DNA of 64,000 nucleotides from Chryseobacterium glaciei. GTDB lineage: Bacteria > Bacteroidota > Bacteroidia > Flavobacteriales > Weeksellaceae. Every line of letters begins with the position of its first letter. The stretch's first letter is position 1. The stretch lies in NCBI RefSeq assembly GCF_001648155.1, contig NZ_CP015199.1:3915001-3979000 (forward strand). Direction: 5' to 3'. A program made the translations under genes and the position numbers. The notes under the pieces were generated by a model. It searched no databases and was not told the DNA's origin. It saw only the letters and a list, made by a program, of their open reading frames with translations. This document shows positions 52,166 through 60,366 of the stretch, in pieces.

Positions 52166-53644
52166 ATGACTGAAAATAAAGCCTTGCATCCAACTACAAT
52201 TATCATTTTTGGTGCTACAGGAGATTTGGCAAAAAGAAAACTTTTTCCGGCGTTTTATAATTTATATATCGATGGGAGAATGCCCAAAGGTTTTAATATT
52301 GTGGCCCTTGGAAGAGCAGATAATACCAACGAATATTTTAAAAATTACATTAAAGAAAATCTTGAACATTTCTCAAGAAAAAAGATAACTTCAGAAGATT
52401 GGGCAGGTTTTCAGGCTCATATCACTTATTTTCAGCATCAATTGGATGAGGAAGATTCTTACAAAAATCTGTATCAGAAATTAAAAGATTTTGATAGAGT
52501 TTACGGAACAAGAGGGAACAGATTATTTTATTTATCAATTGGGCCTAATTTTGTTTCTACGATTTCTAATCACATCAAAAATACGTCACTAGCTTCTGAT
52601 GCTAAAAAAGACAGAATCATTATCGAAAAACCTTTTGGTCATGATAAACAATCGGCAATAGAACTAAACAGCTTGTTGGCTGAGACTTTTGAAGAAGAGC
52701 AAATTTACCGTATCGACCATTATTTAGGAAAGGAAACGGTACAGAATATATTGGCATTTAGATTTGGAAATTCTATTTTTGAACCTTTATGGGATCGTAA
52801 ACATATTGAATCTGTACAAATTACTGTTGCTGAGGAGGTTGGCGTTGAAACGAGAGGGAGTTTCTACGAACAGACAGGAGCATTGAGAGATATGATTCAA
52901 AATCACCTGTTACAGATCCTGTGTATGGTTGCGATGGAACCACCAGCTTCATTGGAGTCAGGTGAGATTAGAGACCGTAAAGTAGATGTTCTTAAATCGA
53001 TTCGTAGAATTTCAGAAGATCAGGTTGATCATTACGCGGTAAGAGGCCAATATGGAAAAGGCGTTGTAAATGGAGTTAAGGCTAAAGCTTATCGTCAGGA
53101 AGAAGGAATTGCCGAAGATTCTAATACAGAAACTTTCGCAGCCGTAAAATTCTATCTGGACAACGAAAGATGGCAGGACGTTCCTTTCTACGTTCGTACC
53201 GGAAAGAAAATGAAGGAAAAGCATTCTTATATCACGGTTCAGTTTAAACCGCTTCCGCATTCAACTTTTTCGGAAAGTTCACAACATTTATCGGCTAACA
53301 GATTGATTATTAATATTCAACCATTAATGGATATCAGATTGCAGTTTATGGCAAAAAAACCGGGGCTTTCATTGGTTTTAAAGCCTGTTGAAATGATCTT
53401 TGATAATTTTGCCTGCCAGGAAGATACTCCGGAAGCTTACGAAACGCTGTTATTGGATGCACTTTTAGGCGATCTTACGTTGTTTATGCGTTCGGATCAG
53501 GTGGAAGAGGCTTGGGATGTTGTAAAAACGATTCAGGAAGCTTGGCAGGATGGTAAAGCATCTTTTCCAAACTATGAAGCAGGAAGCTGGGGGCCGGAAG
53601 AAAGTGTTGCTTTGGTTGAAAGACAAGGTCACAACTGGGTTTAA
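52166..53644 (+). CDS. zwf: Glucose-6-phosphate 1-dehydrogenase
   Basis: The 492-residue enzyme makes 6-phosphogluconolactone and NADPH from glucose 6-phosphate, the first step of the oxidative pentose-phosphate path. The nucleotide motif is GATGDLAKRKLFPA, the catalytic motif is RIDHYLGKETVQN, and RGSFYEQTGALRDMIQNHLL is the family block downstream. Length is normal. It follows gnd by 12 bp and precedes pgl by 26 bp, so the three enzymes are made together in cytosol. Confidence 0.98.
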   Translation: MTENKALHPTTIIIFGATGDLAKRKLFPAFYNLYIDGRMPKGFNIVALGRADNTNEYFKNYIKENLEHFSRKKITSEDWAGFQAHITYFQHQLDEEDSYKNLYQKLKDFDRVYGTRGNRLFYLSIGPNFVSTISNHIKNTSLASDAKKDRIIIEKPFGHDKQSAIELNSLLAETFEEEQIYRIDHYLGKETVQNILAFRFGNSIFEPLWDRKHIESVQITVAEEVGVETRGSFYEQTGALRDMIQNHLLQILCMVAMEPPASLESGEIRDRKVDVLKSIRRISEDQVDHYAVRGQYGKGVVNGVKAKAYRQEEGIAEDSNTETFAAVKFYLDNERWQDVPFYVRTGKKMKEKHSYITVQFKPLPHSTFSESSQHLSANRLIINIQPLMDIRLQFMAKKPGLSLVLKPVEMIFDNFACQEDTPEAYETLLLDALLGDLTLFMRSDQVEEAWDVVKTIQEAWQDGKASFPNYEAGSWGPEESVALVERQGHNWV

Positions 53645-53670
53645 GATTATATTAATTTAAAAAGACGAAA

Positions 53671-54381
53671 ATGAATATTACTGTATTTAATGATTTAGAT
53701 AAATTATATAAAAAGGCAGCGGATACGTTTGTTGATCTTTCACAAAAATCTATTCAGAAAAATAACCGTTTTGTGGTTGCATTAAGCGGAGGTTCTTCTC
53801 CAAAAGCGATTTTTAATCTGTTGGCGACTCAAGAATATGCAGAAAAAATTGAATGGAATAAAGTGTACTTTTTCTGGGTTGATGAAAGATGGGTTTCTTT
53901 AAATGATGAGAAAAGTAATGCAAAAATGACATTTGAAGCACTTTTCGATAAGGTTCCTGTGAATAAAGAGCAGATTTTTCCAATGTATAAAGATGGAATT
54001 GATCCCGAAGATTATGCTAAAGAATACGAACAAAAGATTAAAAATATTCTTGGAAATGAAGGCGTTTTTGATTTTATCCTTTTAGGAATGGGGGATGACG
54101 GTCACACCGCATCTTTATTTCCGGGTGAAGCAGTTTTAGATGAAAAAGAAAAATGGGTGGCTGCTTATTATTTGAAGCCTCAGGAAATGTTCAGGATCAC
54201 TTTGACTGAACCTTTGATCAATAAAGCTGAAAATATATTGGTTGTTGCCTTCGGGGAATCCAAAAAGCATGCTTTGAATGAAGTGCTGAACGGAGAATAC
54301 AATCCTAAGTTATATCCGTTACAGCTTATCAATAAAAAAGAAGGTTTTCAGTTTTTCACGGATGAAAAAGCAATGAGCTAA
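53671..54381 (+). CDS. pgl: 6-phosphogluconolactonase
   Basis: The 236-residue enzyme hydrolyses 6-phosphogluconolactone. Family blocks are ALSGGSSPKAIFNLL, FWVDERWVSLNDEKSN and MGDDGHTASLFPG (catalytic Asp/His region). It completes the path in the order gnd-zwf-pgl and ends before a strong terminator 38 bases downstream. Confidence 0.97.
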   Translation: MNITVFNDLDKLYKKAADTFVDLSQKSIQKNNRFVVALSGGSSPKAIFNLLATQEYAEKIEWNKVYFFWVDERWVSLNDEKSNAKMTFEALFDKVPVNKEQIFPMYKDGIDPEDYAKEYEQKIKNILGNEGVFDFILLGMGDDGHTASLFPGEAVLDEKEKWVAAYYLKPQEMFRITLTEPLINKAENILVVAFGESKKHALNEVLNGEYNPKLYPLQLINKKEGFQFFTDEKAMS

Positions 54382-54418
54382 AGCTTACAGAATATAGTTT
54401 TCATTTTGAGAAAGCTAG

Positions 54419-54455
54419 AATGGACGAATCGTTACAAATGATTCGTCCATTTTTT
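54419..54455 (+). terminator. Rho-independent terminator of pentose-phosphate operon
   Basis: AATGGACGAATC pairs perfectly with GATTCGTCCATT (12-base arms, 9-base loop), followed by a T-run. Confidence 0.85.
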
Positions 54456-54619
54456 ATATGTGGTTTTTCGTGATTTATATTTGATCGTTACTTTTAGTTT
54501 TACCTTACAAAAATTGAACAAATTTACTGCTACAAAAGAATGAAAACGTCAACATATGTTGATTGTTTTAAAAATTTTGGAATCTACATTTGCTTTAATT
54601 ATTCAATACAAAAAATATC

Positions 54620-55126
54620 ATGAAACGTTTATTATTCAGTTTTTGTACTCTCTGTACAGGATTTTCAGTCTTTTCACAAAGTACCAATACCAATAAAATA
54701 ATGGAGAAAAATAATACAGTTACTATTAGCAACAAAAATCCAAAAGCTCTTTTTGATCCAACGCCGTTTGCTTTTTCGCACGCCACAACCAATGAAGTTG
54801 AAGGTAATTATGTATTCGTATCCGGACAAAGCGGCGGCGAAGATTTGAAGCATAATCTTTCTAAAGACTTTAGAACTCAAGTCAGTTATTCTTTAAAAAA
54901 TTTGGAAACTGTGCTTGCAGATTATGGATTAGGGGTTAAAGACGTTCTTAAAATCACTATACTCATTGTTGATCACGATCAGGAAAAGCTCAAAATATGG
55001 ACAGAAGAAATGCATAAAACCTGGAAAAATCATCAATTCCCGGCAAGTACTTTAATTCCGGTTCCCAGATTGGCTCTGGATGGTATGTTGATAGAAGTGG
55101 ATGCTGTTGCTTTTATTAAAAAATAA
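54620..55126 (+). CDS. RidA/YjgF-family protein with signal peptide
   Basis: The 168-residue protein carries a signal peptide (residues 1-19, ending SVFSQ) before a Rid fold (about 45-168): NEVEGNYVFVSGQSGGE, then VADYGLGVKDVLKITI-like strand, and the late FPASTLIPVPRLALDGMLIE, in which Arg is the conserved enamine-binding residue. RidA enzymes hydrolyse reactive enamines in the cytosol; an exported form is unusual, so either it is periplasmic or the true start is the internal Met30. Confidence 0.85.
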   Translation: MKRLLFSFCTLCTGFSVFSQSTNTNKIMEKNNTVTISNKNPKALFDPTPFAFSHATTNEVEGNYVFVSGQSGGEDLKHNLSKDFRTQVSYSLKNLETVLADYGLGVKDVLKITILIVDHDQEKLKIWTEEMHKTWKNHQFPASTLIPVPRLALDGMLIEVDAVAFIKK

Positions 55127-55131
55127 AAATT

Positions 55132-55160
55132 GCGTCATTAATTTCTAATGACGCTGTTTT
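55132..55160. terminator. Bidirectional terminator hairpin
   Basis: GCGTCATTA and TAATGACGC (9-base perfect arms, loop ATTTC) lie between the convergent RidA and VOC genes, with AT-rich tails on both sides. Confidence 0.75.
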
Positions 55161-55191
55161 AATTCAAACTATTTTAAAATTTTAGTTGAAA

Positions 55192-55599
55192 TCAATTTGA
55201 ATTAAATTTTTCAACCGCTTCTTTTGAAATCGGTGTAAAGAAATTAACCAAATTACCATCAGGATCTCGGAATAATAAAGATTTATTTCCCCAAGGCATA
55301 ACGGTAGGCTCTTGCACGATATTAGAAGAAAGGGAATCTCTTAATCGCTCAAATTCTTTGTCTACATCATCAACCAAAAACTCTATTATGGCAGAACGAT
55401 TTTCCGCAGGTTGTGCTATATTTTCTCCACCAAAAAATTGCAATGTTTTTGTACTTCCAATCGCAATTGTAGCTGTAGAGGTTTTTAATTCAGCAAAATC
55501 GGGAGTATATTGTATAGCTGTAATTCCTGTTATTTGCTCATAAAATTTCACTAAACTTTCAATATTTGCTGTGATAATACGTATTGATACTAAATTCAT
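55192..55599 (-). CDS. VOC-family (glyoxalase-like) protein
   Basis: The 135-residue protein has two beta-alpha-beta-beta-beta modules of the vicinal-oxygen-chelate fold: SIRIITANIESLVKFYEQIT and, in the second half, EFLVDDVDKEFERL and LFRDPDGNLVNFFTP. Metal-ligand positions are partly visible (Glu in the last motif is replaced by Asn). Substrates differ widely in this family. It is convergent with the RidA gene. Confidence 0.85.
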   Translation of the reverse strand: MNLVSIRIITANIESLVKFYEQITGITAIQYTPDFAELKTSTATIAIGSTKTLQFFGGENIAQPAENRSAIIEFLVDDVDKEFERLRDSLSSNIVQEPTVMPWGNKSLLFRDPDGNLVNFFTPISKEAVEKFNSN

Positions 55600-55665
55600 T
55601 TTTGAAGATTTTAAATTATTCTACAAAAATAAATAAGGCTTGTGACAAGAGTCTGTCAGTAGGTT

Positions 55666-56514
55666 TTATTTTAATATCAAAACAGGTTGATTCACATTCT
55701 GATAAATCCCTTCCGAAATACTTGTACTTGTTAAGAAATACAGAAAACTATGTTTGCCGGGCAGCGCAATAATAAGATCTGTTTTATTTGATGATGCAAA
55801 GGTCAGAATTCCATCGACAATATTTTTATCGTAGGAATAATAGATTGTGCTTGGGATTTCAGTTAAATGTTGATGAATATATTCCTGAATTTCATTCTTT
55901 TTTTCTTCTATAATTGTTTGATTTTCTTTTGTATGAATATTTAAAAACATCAATTGAACATCCTGCTTGCGAATGATATATTTATGGTTAAACAGTCTTT
56001 CCAGTTTTGTAATACCGTTGATATCGCAGGGAATAAGAATATTTTTAATGTCGCTGTAATTGTAACCATTGGGAACAATTAGAGTTTTTACAGGGCTTGT
56101 TCTGGCAATGCTTATGATGTTTTCCGAAACAACACTGTCGCGGGAAGCTGCCTGATCGTCACTGCCTAAAACAATCAGTTCTATTGAAGGTTGTTCTCTT
56201 ATAATATCATTAATACTTCTTGTCAGTGTCCAATTACTTACTGCTTTTGAGACTTTAAAATCAGGAAATTTTTCAAGAATAATATTGGATAATTTACTCA
56301 ATAATAATTCCGTTTTTTCTAAAAGGCTGTTGATACTTTCTTCATTTACAAATGAATGACCTTCCGCAATATGCAGATAATCGAATTCGGATTCGTCAGA
56401 AGTTTTCAACAATATAATATGCTCATATTCATATTGTTTTGCCCATTGTGAAGCAACTTTCACGGCATTTTCTGTGGTTGAGGTAAAATCAATCGGTACC
56501 AGTATTGTTCTCAT
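55666..56514 (-). CDS. Universal stress protein with two Usp domains
   Basis: The 282-residue protein has a first UspA domain (RTILVPIDFTSTTENAVKVA; IELIVLGSDDQAAS; PVKTLIVP) and a second, less conserved one (IKNILIPCDINGITKLERL; KTDLIIALPG; PVLILK). The ATP-type glycine motif Gx2Gx9GS is not intact in the second domain. Such tandem proteins bind nucleotides and act in stress survival. It is 22 bp after a MarR-type gene, so probably controlled by that repressor. Confidence 0.9.
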   Translation of the reverse strand: MRTILVPIDFTSTTENAVKVASQWAKQYEYEHIILLKTSDESEFDYLHIAEGHSFVNEESINSLLEKTELLLSKLSNIILEKFPDFKVSKAVSNWTLTRSINDIIREQPSIELIVLGSDDQAASRDSVVSENIISIARTSPVKTLIVPNGYNYSDIKNILIPCDINGITKLERLFNHKYIIRKQDVQLMFLNIHTKENQTIIEEKKNEIQEYIHQHLTEIPSTIYYSYDKNIVDGILTFASSNKTDLIIALPGKHSFLYFLTSTSISEGIYQNVNQPVLILK

Positions 56515-56536
56515 ATTAGATTAATTTAAGAATTAT

Positions 56537-56986
56537 TTATTCGAGATTTGTTGTCATTTTTTTGACTAAAAGAAGAGCGTTTTTTATTTCATTTTCACTG
56601 AAATCACCGGCGGCTTTTTCGTAAAGTTCCAATGCCCAAGGATAAACCGTTTCTACGATTTGTTTTCCTTTATCCGTAAGATAAATTTGCTTATTTCTTC
56701 TGTCGTTTTTATTTTCAATCCGTTGAACGAATTCGCGTTTCACAAGACTGTTAATGAGATAAGTTATGCTTGATTTATCCTTACTTACCTTAATGCCGAT
56801 TTCCTGTTGATTGATGCCGTCATTACGGGAGAGAAGTCCCATTATTTCTATAAGTTCGAAAGAAAGATCAGGATCATATTCATTAATTTTTGCCTGAATT
56901 TTCTGTCGTAGACGGTTTTTCATTTCGCCCATTGCAAGACCTAATTCTAAGGCTAATTCTGATATAGTATTGTGGTTTGCAGACAT
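56537..56986 (-). CDS. MarR-family transcriptional regulator
   Basis: The 149-residue protein has the winged HTH of MarR: NQQEIGIKVSKDKSSITYLI (recognition helix), VKREFVQRIENKNDRRNKQI (the wing with the DxRxx sequence) and LTDKGKQIVETVYPWALEL. MarR dimers bind palindromes and release on ligand or oxidant. The gene is first in the unit with the UspA-type gene, and two palindromes are present in its upstream region. Confidence 0.92.
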   Translation of the reverse strand: MSANHNTISELALELGLAMGEMKNRLRQKIQAKINEYDPDLSFELIEIMGLLSRNDGINQQEIGIKVSKDKSSITYLINSLVKREFVQRIENKNDRRNKQIYLTDKGKQIVETVYPWALELYEKAAGDFSENEIKNALLLVKKMTTNLE

Positions 56987-57007
56987 GTTTTTAATAAATA
57001 ATAAATA

Positions 57008-57025
57008 TTAATTTAATCAAATTAA
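57008..57025. promoter_or_regulatory. MarR-type operator candidate
   Basis: TTAATTT-aatc-AAATTAA, a perfect 7+4+7 palindrome, lies 22-39 bases upstream of the MarR start codon, where a repressor would block transcription. Confidence 0.55.
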
Positions 57026-57072
57026 ACAAGAAAAATTGTCTCTATCATTCTCTTACTCTAACAAATATACCT

Positions 57073-57100
57073 AAAATTAGTTTCAATTAAAACTAATTTT
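57073..57100. promoter_or_regulatory. Second palindrome upstream of MarR gene
   Basis: AAAATTAGTTT and AAACTAATTTT are perfect 11-base arms around CAATTA, 87-114 bases upstream of the MarR start. It could be a second operator or a structure at the promoter. Confidence 0.5.
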
Positions 57101-57683
57101 TCATAAAAAAGCTTCTCATATTTATCATTTAACATTCTTTTATTCAAATAAATCATATTTTTTATTGATGAGGTTTTTTCAATGGTTTTATTGGTCTTTT
57201 ATTGAATTGATGTTCTTTGCATAGTTTTTAATGGTGATTCTTTGGTTTTTGAATTAAATTGTTGATTATCACAAATGTTAAGATGCCAGAGAATCGGTTA
57301 TAATAAACGGTTTATGAAATATTTATTAAAGAAAATTAATCTAATTTCATTAAATATTTTGTTACTTTTGTAAATATAAAATTTATAATTAAAGAAAAAT
57401 TTATTATAGTTTTGAATATTATATGAAAAATTTATTTTTTTTAAATGATTCAAGAATTTTTAATCTTAAGCTCTTTTTGCTTTTCCTCTCATGTAATCTT
57501 TTACTCTTTTCAATAGAAATATAGACCTTAAAAAATAATCGCCAGAAACTCCCCTTGAAAGTGATATTTTATTTTTTAAAACCTACTATGTTCGGTTTTC
57601 TTATCAAAAAAAGCTTGTTATTATTTTAAATTTTTTCTTGTTCATAAATTTTTTTCACCCTTTATAAAACATTTTAATAAACC
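57101..57683. other. AT-rich intergenic region, no gene seen
   Basis: About 580 very AT-rich bases lie before the secreted-protein gene at 57684. I see no supported coding frame, hairpin or repeat in them; part must hold the promoter of the 57684 gene. Confidence 0.5.
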
Positions 57684-59138
57684 ATGAAAATCTTTCTACG
57701 AAGTTCGATATTTTCAGCTAATGCACTACGTTTTGTATTACCTGGAATTTTATCTTTTGCCTTTACGCAAAATTACCATGCACAGACAAGGGTTATTGTA
57801 AACCCCGGCCTTGAATTTGGTGTGGCCAATGCAACTGTTGTACAACATGATGCTAACTTTGGTTTTGGCGCTACTTTTGACGCCGGATCAACGGTTACTT
57901 CTCCGTGGTATACTTCACATCCAACTCAGGATGGAGCCTGTACGCCTGGTTTCTCAGGAGCTTGTCACCCTATTGAAGTCTGGGGAACAGGTTTCGGAAA
58001 CGTAACAGCCTTCCAGGGATCAAACTTTGTTGAGCTGAATGCATATGTAAGTTCAATGATCTATCAAAATATGTATTTAGTAAGTGGAGACGTAATCAGT
58101 TTTAGCTTTAGGCACAGGGCTAGAGTAACTACAGCAGAACGTGCAGCAATGGTCATTGAAGATCAAAACCAAGTAAATATTGCTACAGTAAGACAGACAG
58201 CTTTGCCTTCTGCTACTAATGCTTGGTCGAATAATGCCGGAAACTATACTTTTACAGGTGTTTCAGGTGTCTATAGAGTTGGATTCAGGGCGATTGTAGA
58301 TGGTGGTAATCCAGGAACAGGAAACTTACTGGATGATATTAGAATTACACTAAATCCACTTATTGATTTAAAATTTTCTAATGCTTTATCATCTTGTGAA
58401 GGTTCTAGCAATGGTAATTTATTCATGAGAATTAATGGCGCTGTAACTGCCGCAACTACGGTAGCTTTTCAGATGATCGATCCTGTAAACGGTACAGCTG
58501 TAGCATCAGATAATGATATTACGGTAACGGGTGTTGCCAATTCAAACGGTACACCGGTAGTAACGCACACAGCAGGAAGCAGTATTTATTTGATAACCAT
58601 ACCCAACGGAAACTATGATGGTGGAGCTACTCCTGGATACTCAAGTCCAACAAATGATGAAGATGGAATCACAATTAATATTGCATCTGTAAATGATACT
58701 GTTTACGAACCTGATGAAACCTTTAAGTTCGAGATCAAACAAGAGGGAACAAATGGGTCAACTAGTAATTTTGTATCAACTGCTTCTCCTATATCAGGTG
58801 ATACATATTATCCCAGAACAAATGATTATTTTATACGTAGATGTGTTTGTTATAATGACGCAAATACCGCAACAACAGGAGCAGACAGTAAGGTAGGTTT
58901 TTCGCTTTTGCAAAAGGCTACGCCTAACAATGGAAATTGGCCATCAAGCAGAAAATCGGCTCACATGGTTTTAGAATCTAATAATAAAGGATTTGTAATT
59001 TCCAGACTAACGACAGCTCAGGTAACTGCTTTGGTTTCTCCACAGGAAGGAATGATGGTGTATGATACTGATGTAAAATGTTTAAAACTATATGATGGAA
59101 CTGCATGGAGCTGTTTTAATACTCCAACTTGTCCGTAA
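57684..59138 (+). CDS. Secreted adhesin-like protein with C-terminal repeat motif
   Basis: The 484-residue protein has a signal peptide (about 1-33, NYHAQ), a jelly-roll-like N-terminal domain (about 38-220, NPGLEFGVANATVV; YRVGFRAIVDGG), a Calx-beta-like middle (about 250-365, with VNDTVYEPDETFKFEI) and a C-terminal motif NNKGFVISRLTTAQVTALVS, then QEGMMVYDTDVKCLKLYDGT ending AWSCF. This end recurs in the next gene. Surface or matrix role is inferred from the domain kinds. Confidence 0.75.
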   Translation: MKIFLRSSIFSANALRFVLPGILSFAFTQNYHAQTRVIVNPGLEFGVANATVVQHDANFGFGATFDAGSTVTSPWYTSHPTQDGACTPGFSGACHPIEVWGTGFGNVTAFQGSNFVELNAYVSSMIYQNMYLVSGDVISFSFRHRARVTTAERAAMVIEDQNQVNIATVRQTALPSATNAWSNNAGNYTFTGVSGVYRVGFRAIVDGGNPGTGNLLDDIRITLNPLIDLKFSNALSSCEGSSNGNLFMRINGAVTAATTVAFQMIDPVNGTAVASDNDITVTGVANSNGTPVVTHTAGSSIYLITIPNGNYDGGATPGYSSPTNDEDGITINIASVNDTVYEPDETFKFEIKQEGTNGSTSNFVSTASPISGDTYYPRTNDYFIRRCVCYNDANTATTGADSKVGFSLLQKATPNNGNWPSSRKSAHMVLESNNKGFVISRLTTAQVTALVSPQEGMMVYDTDVKCLKLYDGTAWSCFNTPTCP

Positions 59139-59205
59139 TTAATTTGAATTAAGAAAGTAAGATTAACGATCATTAAAAAATTTCTCCATAAAAATTAAAT
59201 TAAAA

Positions 59206-59745
59206 ATGAAAGCAATATTATCAACAATATTTATAGGAATAACTATATTTTCAAACGCTCAAATCATCATAGGAGATGCTGTTGGAACATCAACAATAAA
59301 AACTTCTGTGTTATTAGATTTTGCTCCGAACCAAAATAAAGGACTTATTTTACCTTATGTAAGAACATTACCAACTTCTCCAACAGAAGGAACATTGGTT
59401 CTTGATGCAACCGATGGCACGAAAGCTCGTGTAAAATATTATAACGGAGCGTGGGTAGATTTAAGCGGTCAGGACGCTGCCATCACAAGTACTATGGCAA
59501 CTCAGGTTACCGTAGCACAATTGGCTGAAACGTCCAGTGAAAAAATAATCATTGGTGCGGCATCTACTACTGCGAATGGGGTTGTAGTTTTAGAGTCTAC
59601 AACTAAAGCAATGATTTTACCAATTGTACAGGATGTGCAAAATATCCCAAGTCCTTCTCCGGGAATGATGGTTTACGTCAACAAAGCTGGGGCAAAACGT
59701 TTGGCTGTTTTTAATGGCACCAAATGGTCTTTTTGGAAACCGTAA
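59206..59745 (+). CDS. Secreted protein with two copies of the same motif
   Basis: The 179-residue protein has a signal peptide (residues 1-18, FSNAQ) and two repeats of the motif seen at the end of the 57684 product: NKGLILPYVRTLPTSPTEGT with YYNGAWVDL (about residues 45-90), and TKAMILPIVQDVQNIPSPSP with MMVYV and FNGTKWSFW (about 130-178). The motif is known from many Chryseobacterium secreted proteins but has no function known to me. It follows the 57684 gene by 67 bp and may be co-transcribed. Confidence 0.75.
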   Translation: MKAILSTIFIGITIFSNAQIIIGDAVGTSTIKTSVLLDFAPNQNKGLILPYVRTLPTSPTEGTLVLDATDGTKARVKYYNGAWVDLSGQDAAITSTMATQVTVAQLAETSSEKIIIGAASTTANGVVVLESTTKAMILPIVQDVQNIPSPSPGMMVYVNKAGAKRLAVFNGTKWSFWKP

Positions 59746-59776
59746 TTGAACAAGTATTTTACTGATAAAAAATTGG

Positions 59777-59804
59777 AGCCTTCTTTTTAAGAAGGCTTTT
59801 TTTT
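59777..59804 (+). terminator. Rho-independent terminator
   Basis: AGCCTTCTT and AAGAAGGCT (9-base arms, loop TTT) followed by eight T, about 30 bases after the 59206 gene. Confidence 0.85.
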
Positions 59805-59884
59805 ATATTTGTTGGAAGCTAAAAATTAATATTTTATTTTAGAAGATGAATCTGAAAAATGCTAATTTTCAATCAATTAAGATT

Positions 59885-60220
59885 ATGAATTTTTTTTTAT
59901 ACGTAATGATTATATTAATAATTTTTTCTTGTGGAAAATCAGATTGTAATAGTTATAAGTCTGCATTTTACCCTGATGAATATTATTTAGTTGCTAAAGA
60001 AATAAATATTGATGAAACATGGATGAAAATTAAAGGATCAGTTCCTGTAACAAATGAAAAAGAGAAGATTATGGTGCATAATAATTGGATAATAAATTCT
60101 GATGATGTTGAGGTAGAAGATACAATTGTAAAGAAAAAAGGAGAATTAGCAATATATATTCATAAAAAAGATACTGTTATTATTTATGATTGGTATTGCA
60201 ATGGGAAGCCTTATAAGTAA
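59885..60220 (+). CDS. Small lipoprotein, unknown function
   Basis: The ATG at 59885 gives 111 residues with a strong lipobox (LIIFSC at Cys16), whereas an upstream in-frame start at 59846 adds 13 charged residues. The mature part has four more Cys or Trp-rich motifs (DWYCNGKPYK at the end) and is unrecognised. It has its own position between two terminated genes. Confidence 0.7.
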   Translation: MNFFLYVMIILIIFSCGKSDCNSYKSAFYPDEYYLVAKEINIDETWMKIKGSVPVTNEKEKIMVHNNWIINSDDVEVEDTIVKKKGELAIYIHKKDTVIIYDWYCNGKPYK

Positions 60221-60366
60221 GTTATTTATTAGAAATACTAATTAAAAATTCTTAGAATTCTTAATTTAGGCTCAAATCATTTCAAAATCCTCTGTAAAAA
60301 AACAAAATTTAATTTCCTAAATTTACATCCCGCTTACTTAATGGTGGAATTAAAATATTCAAAGAA

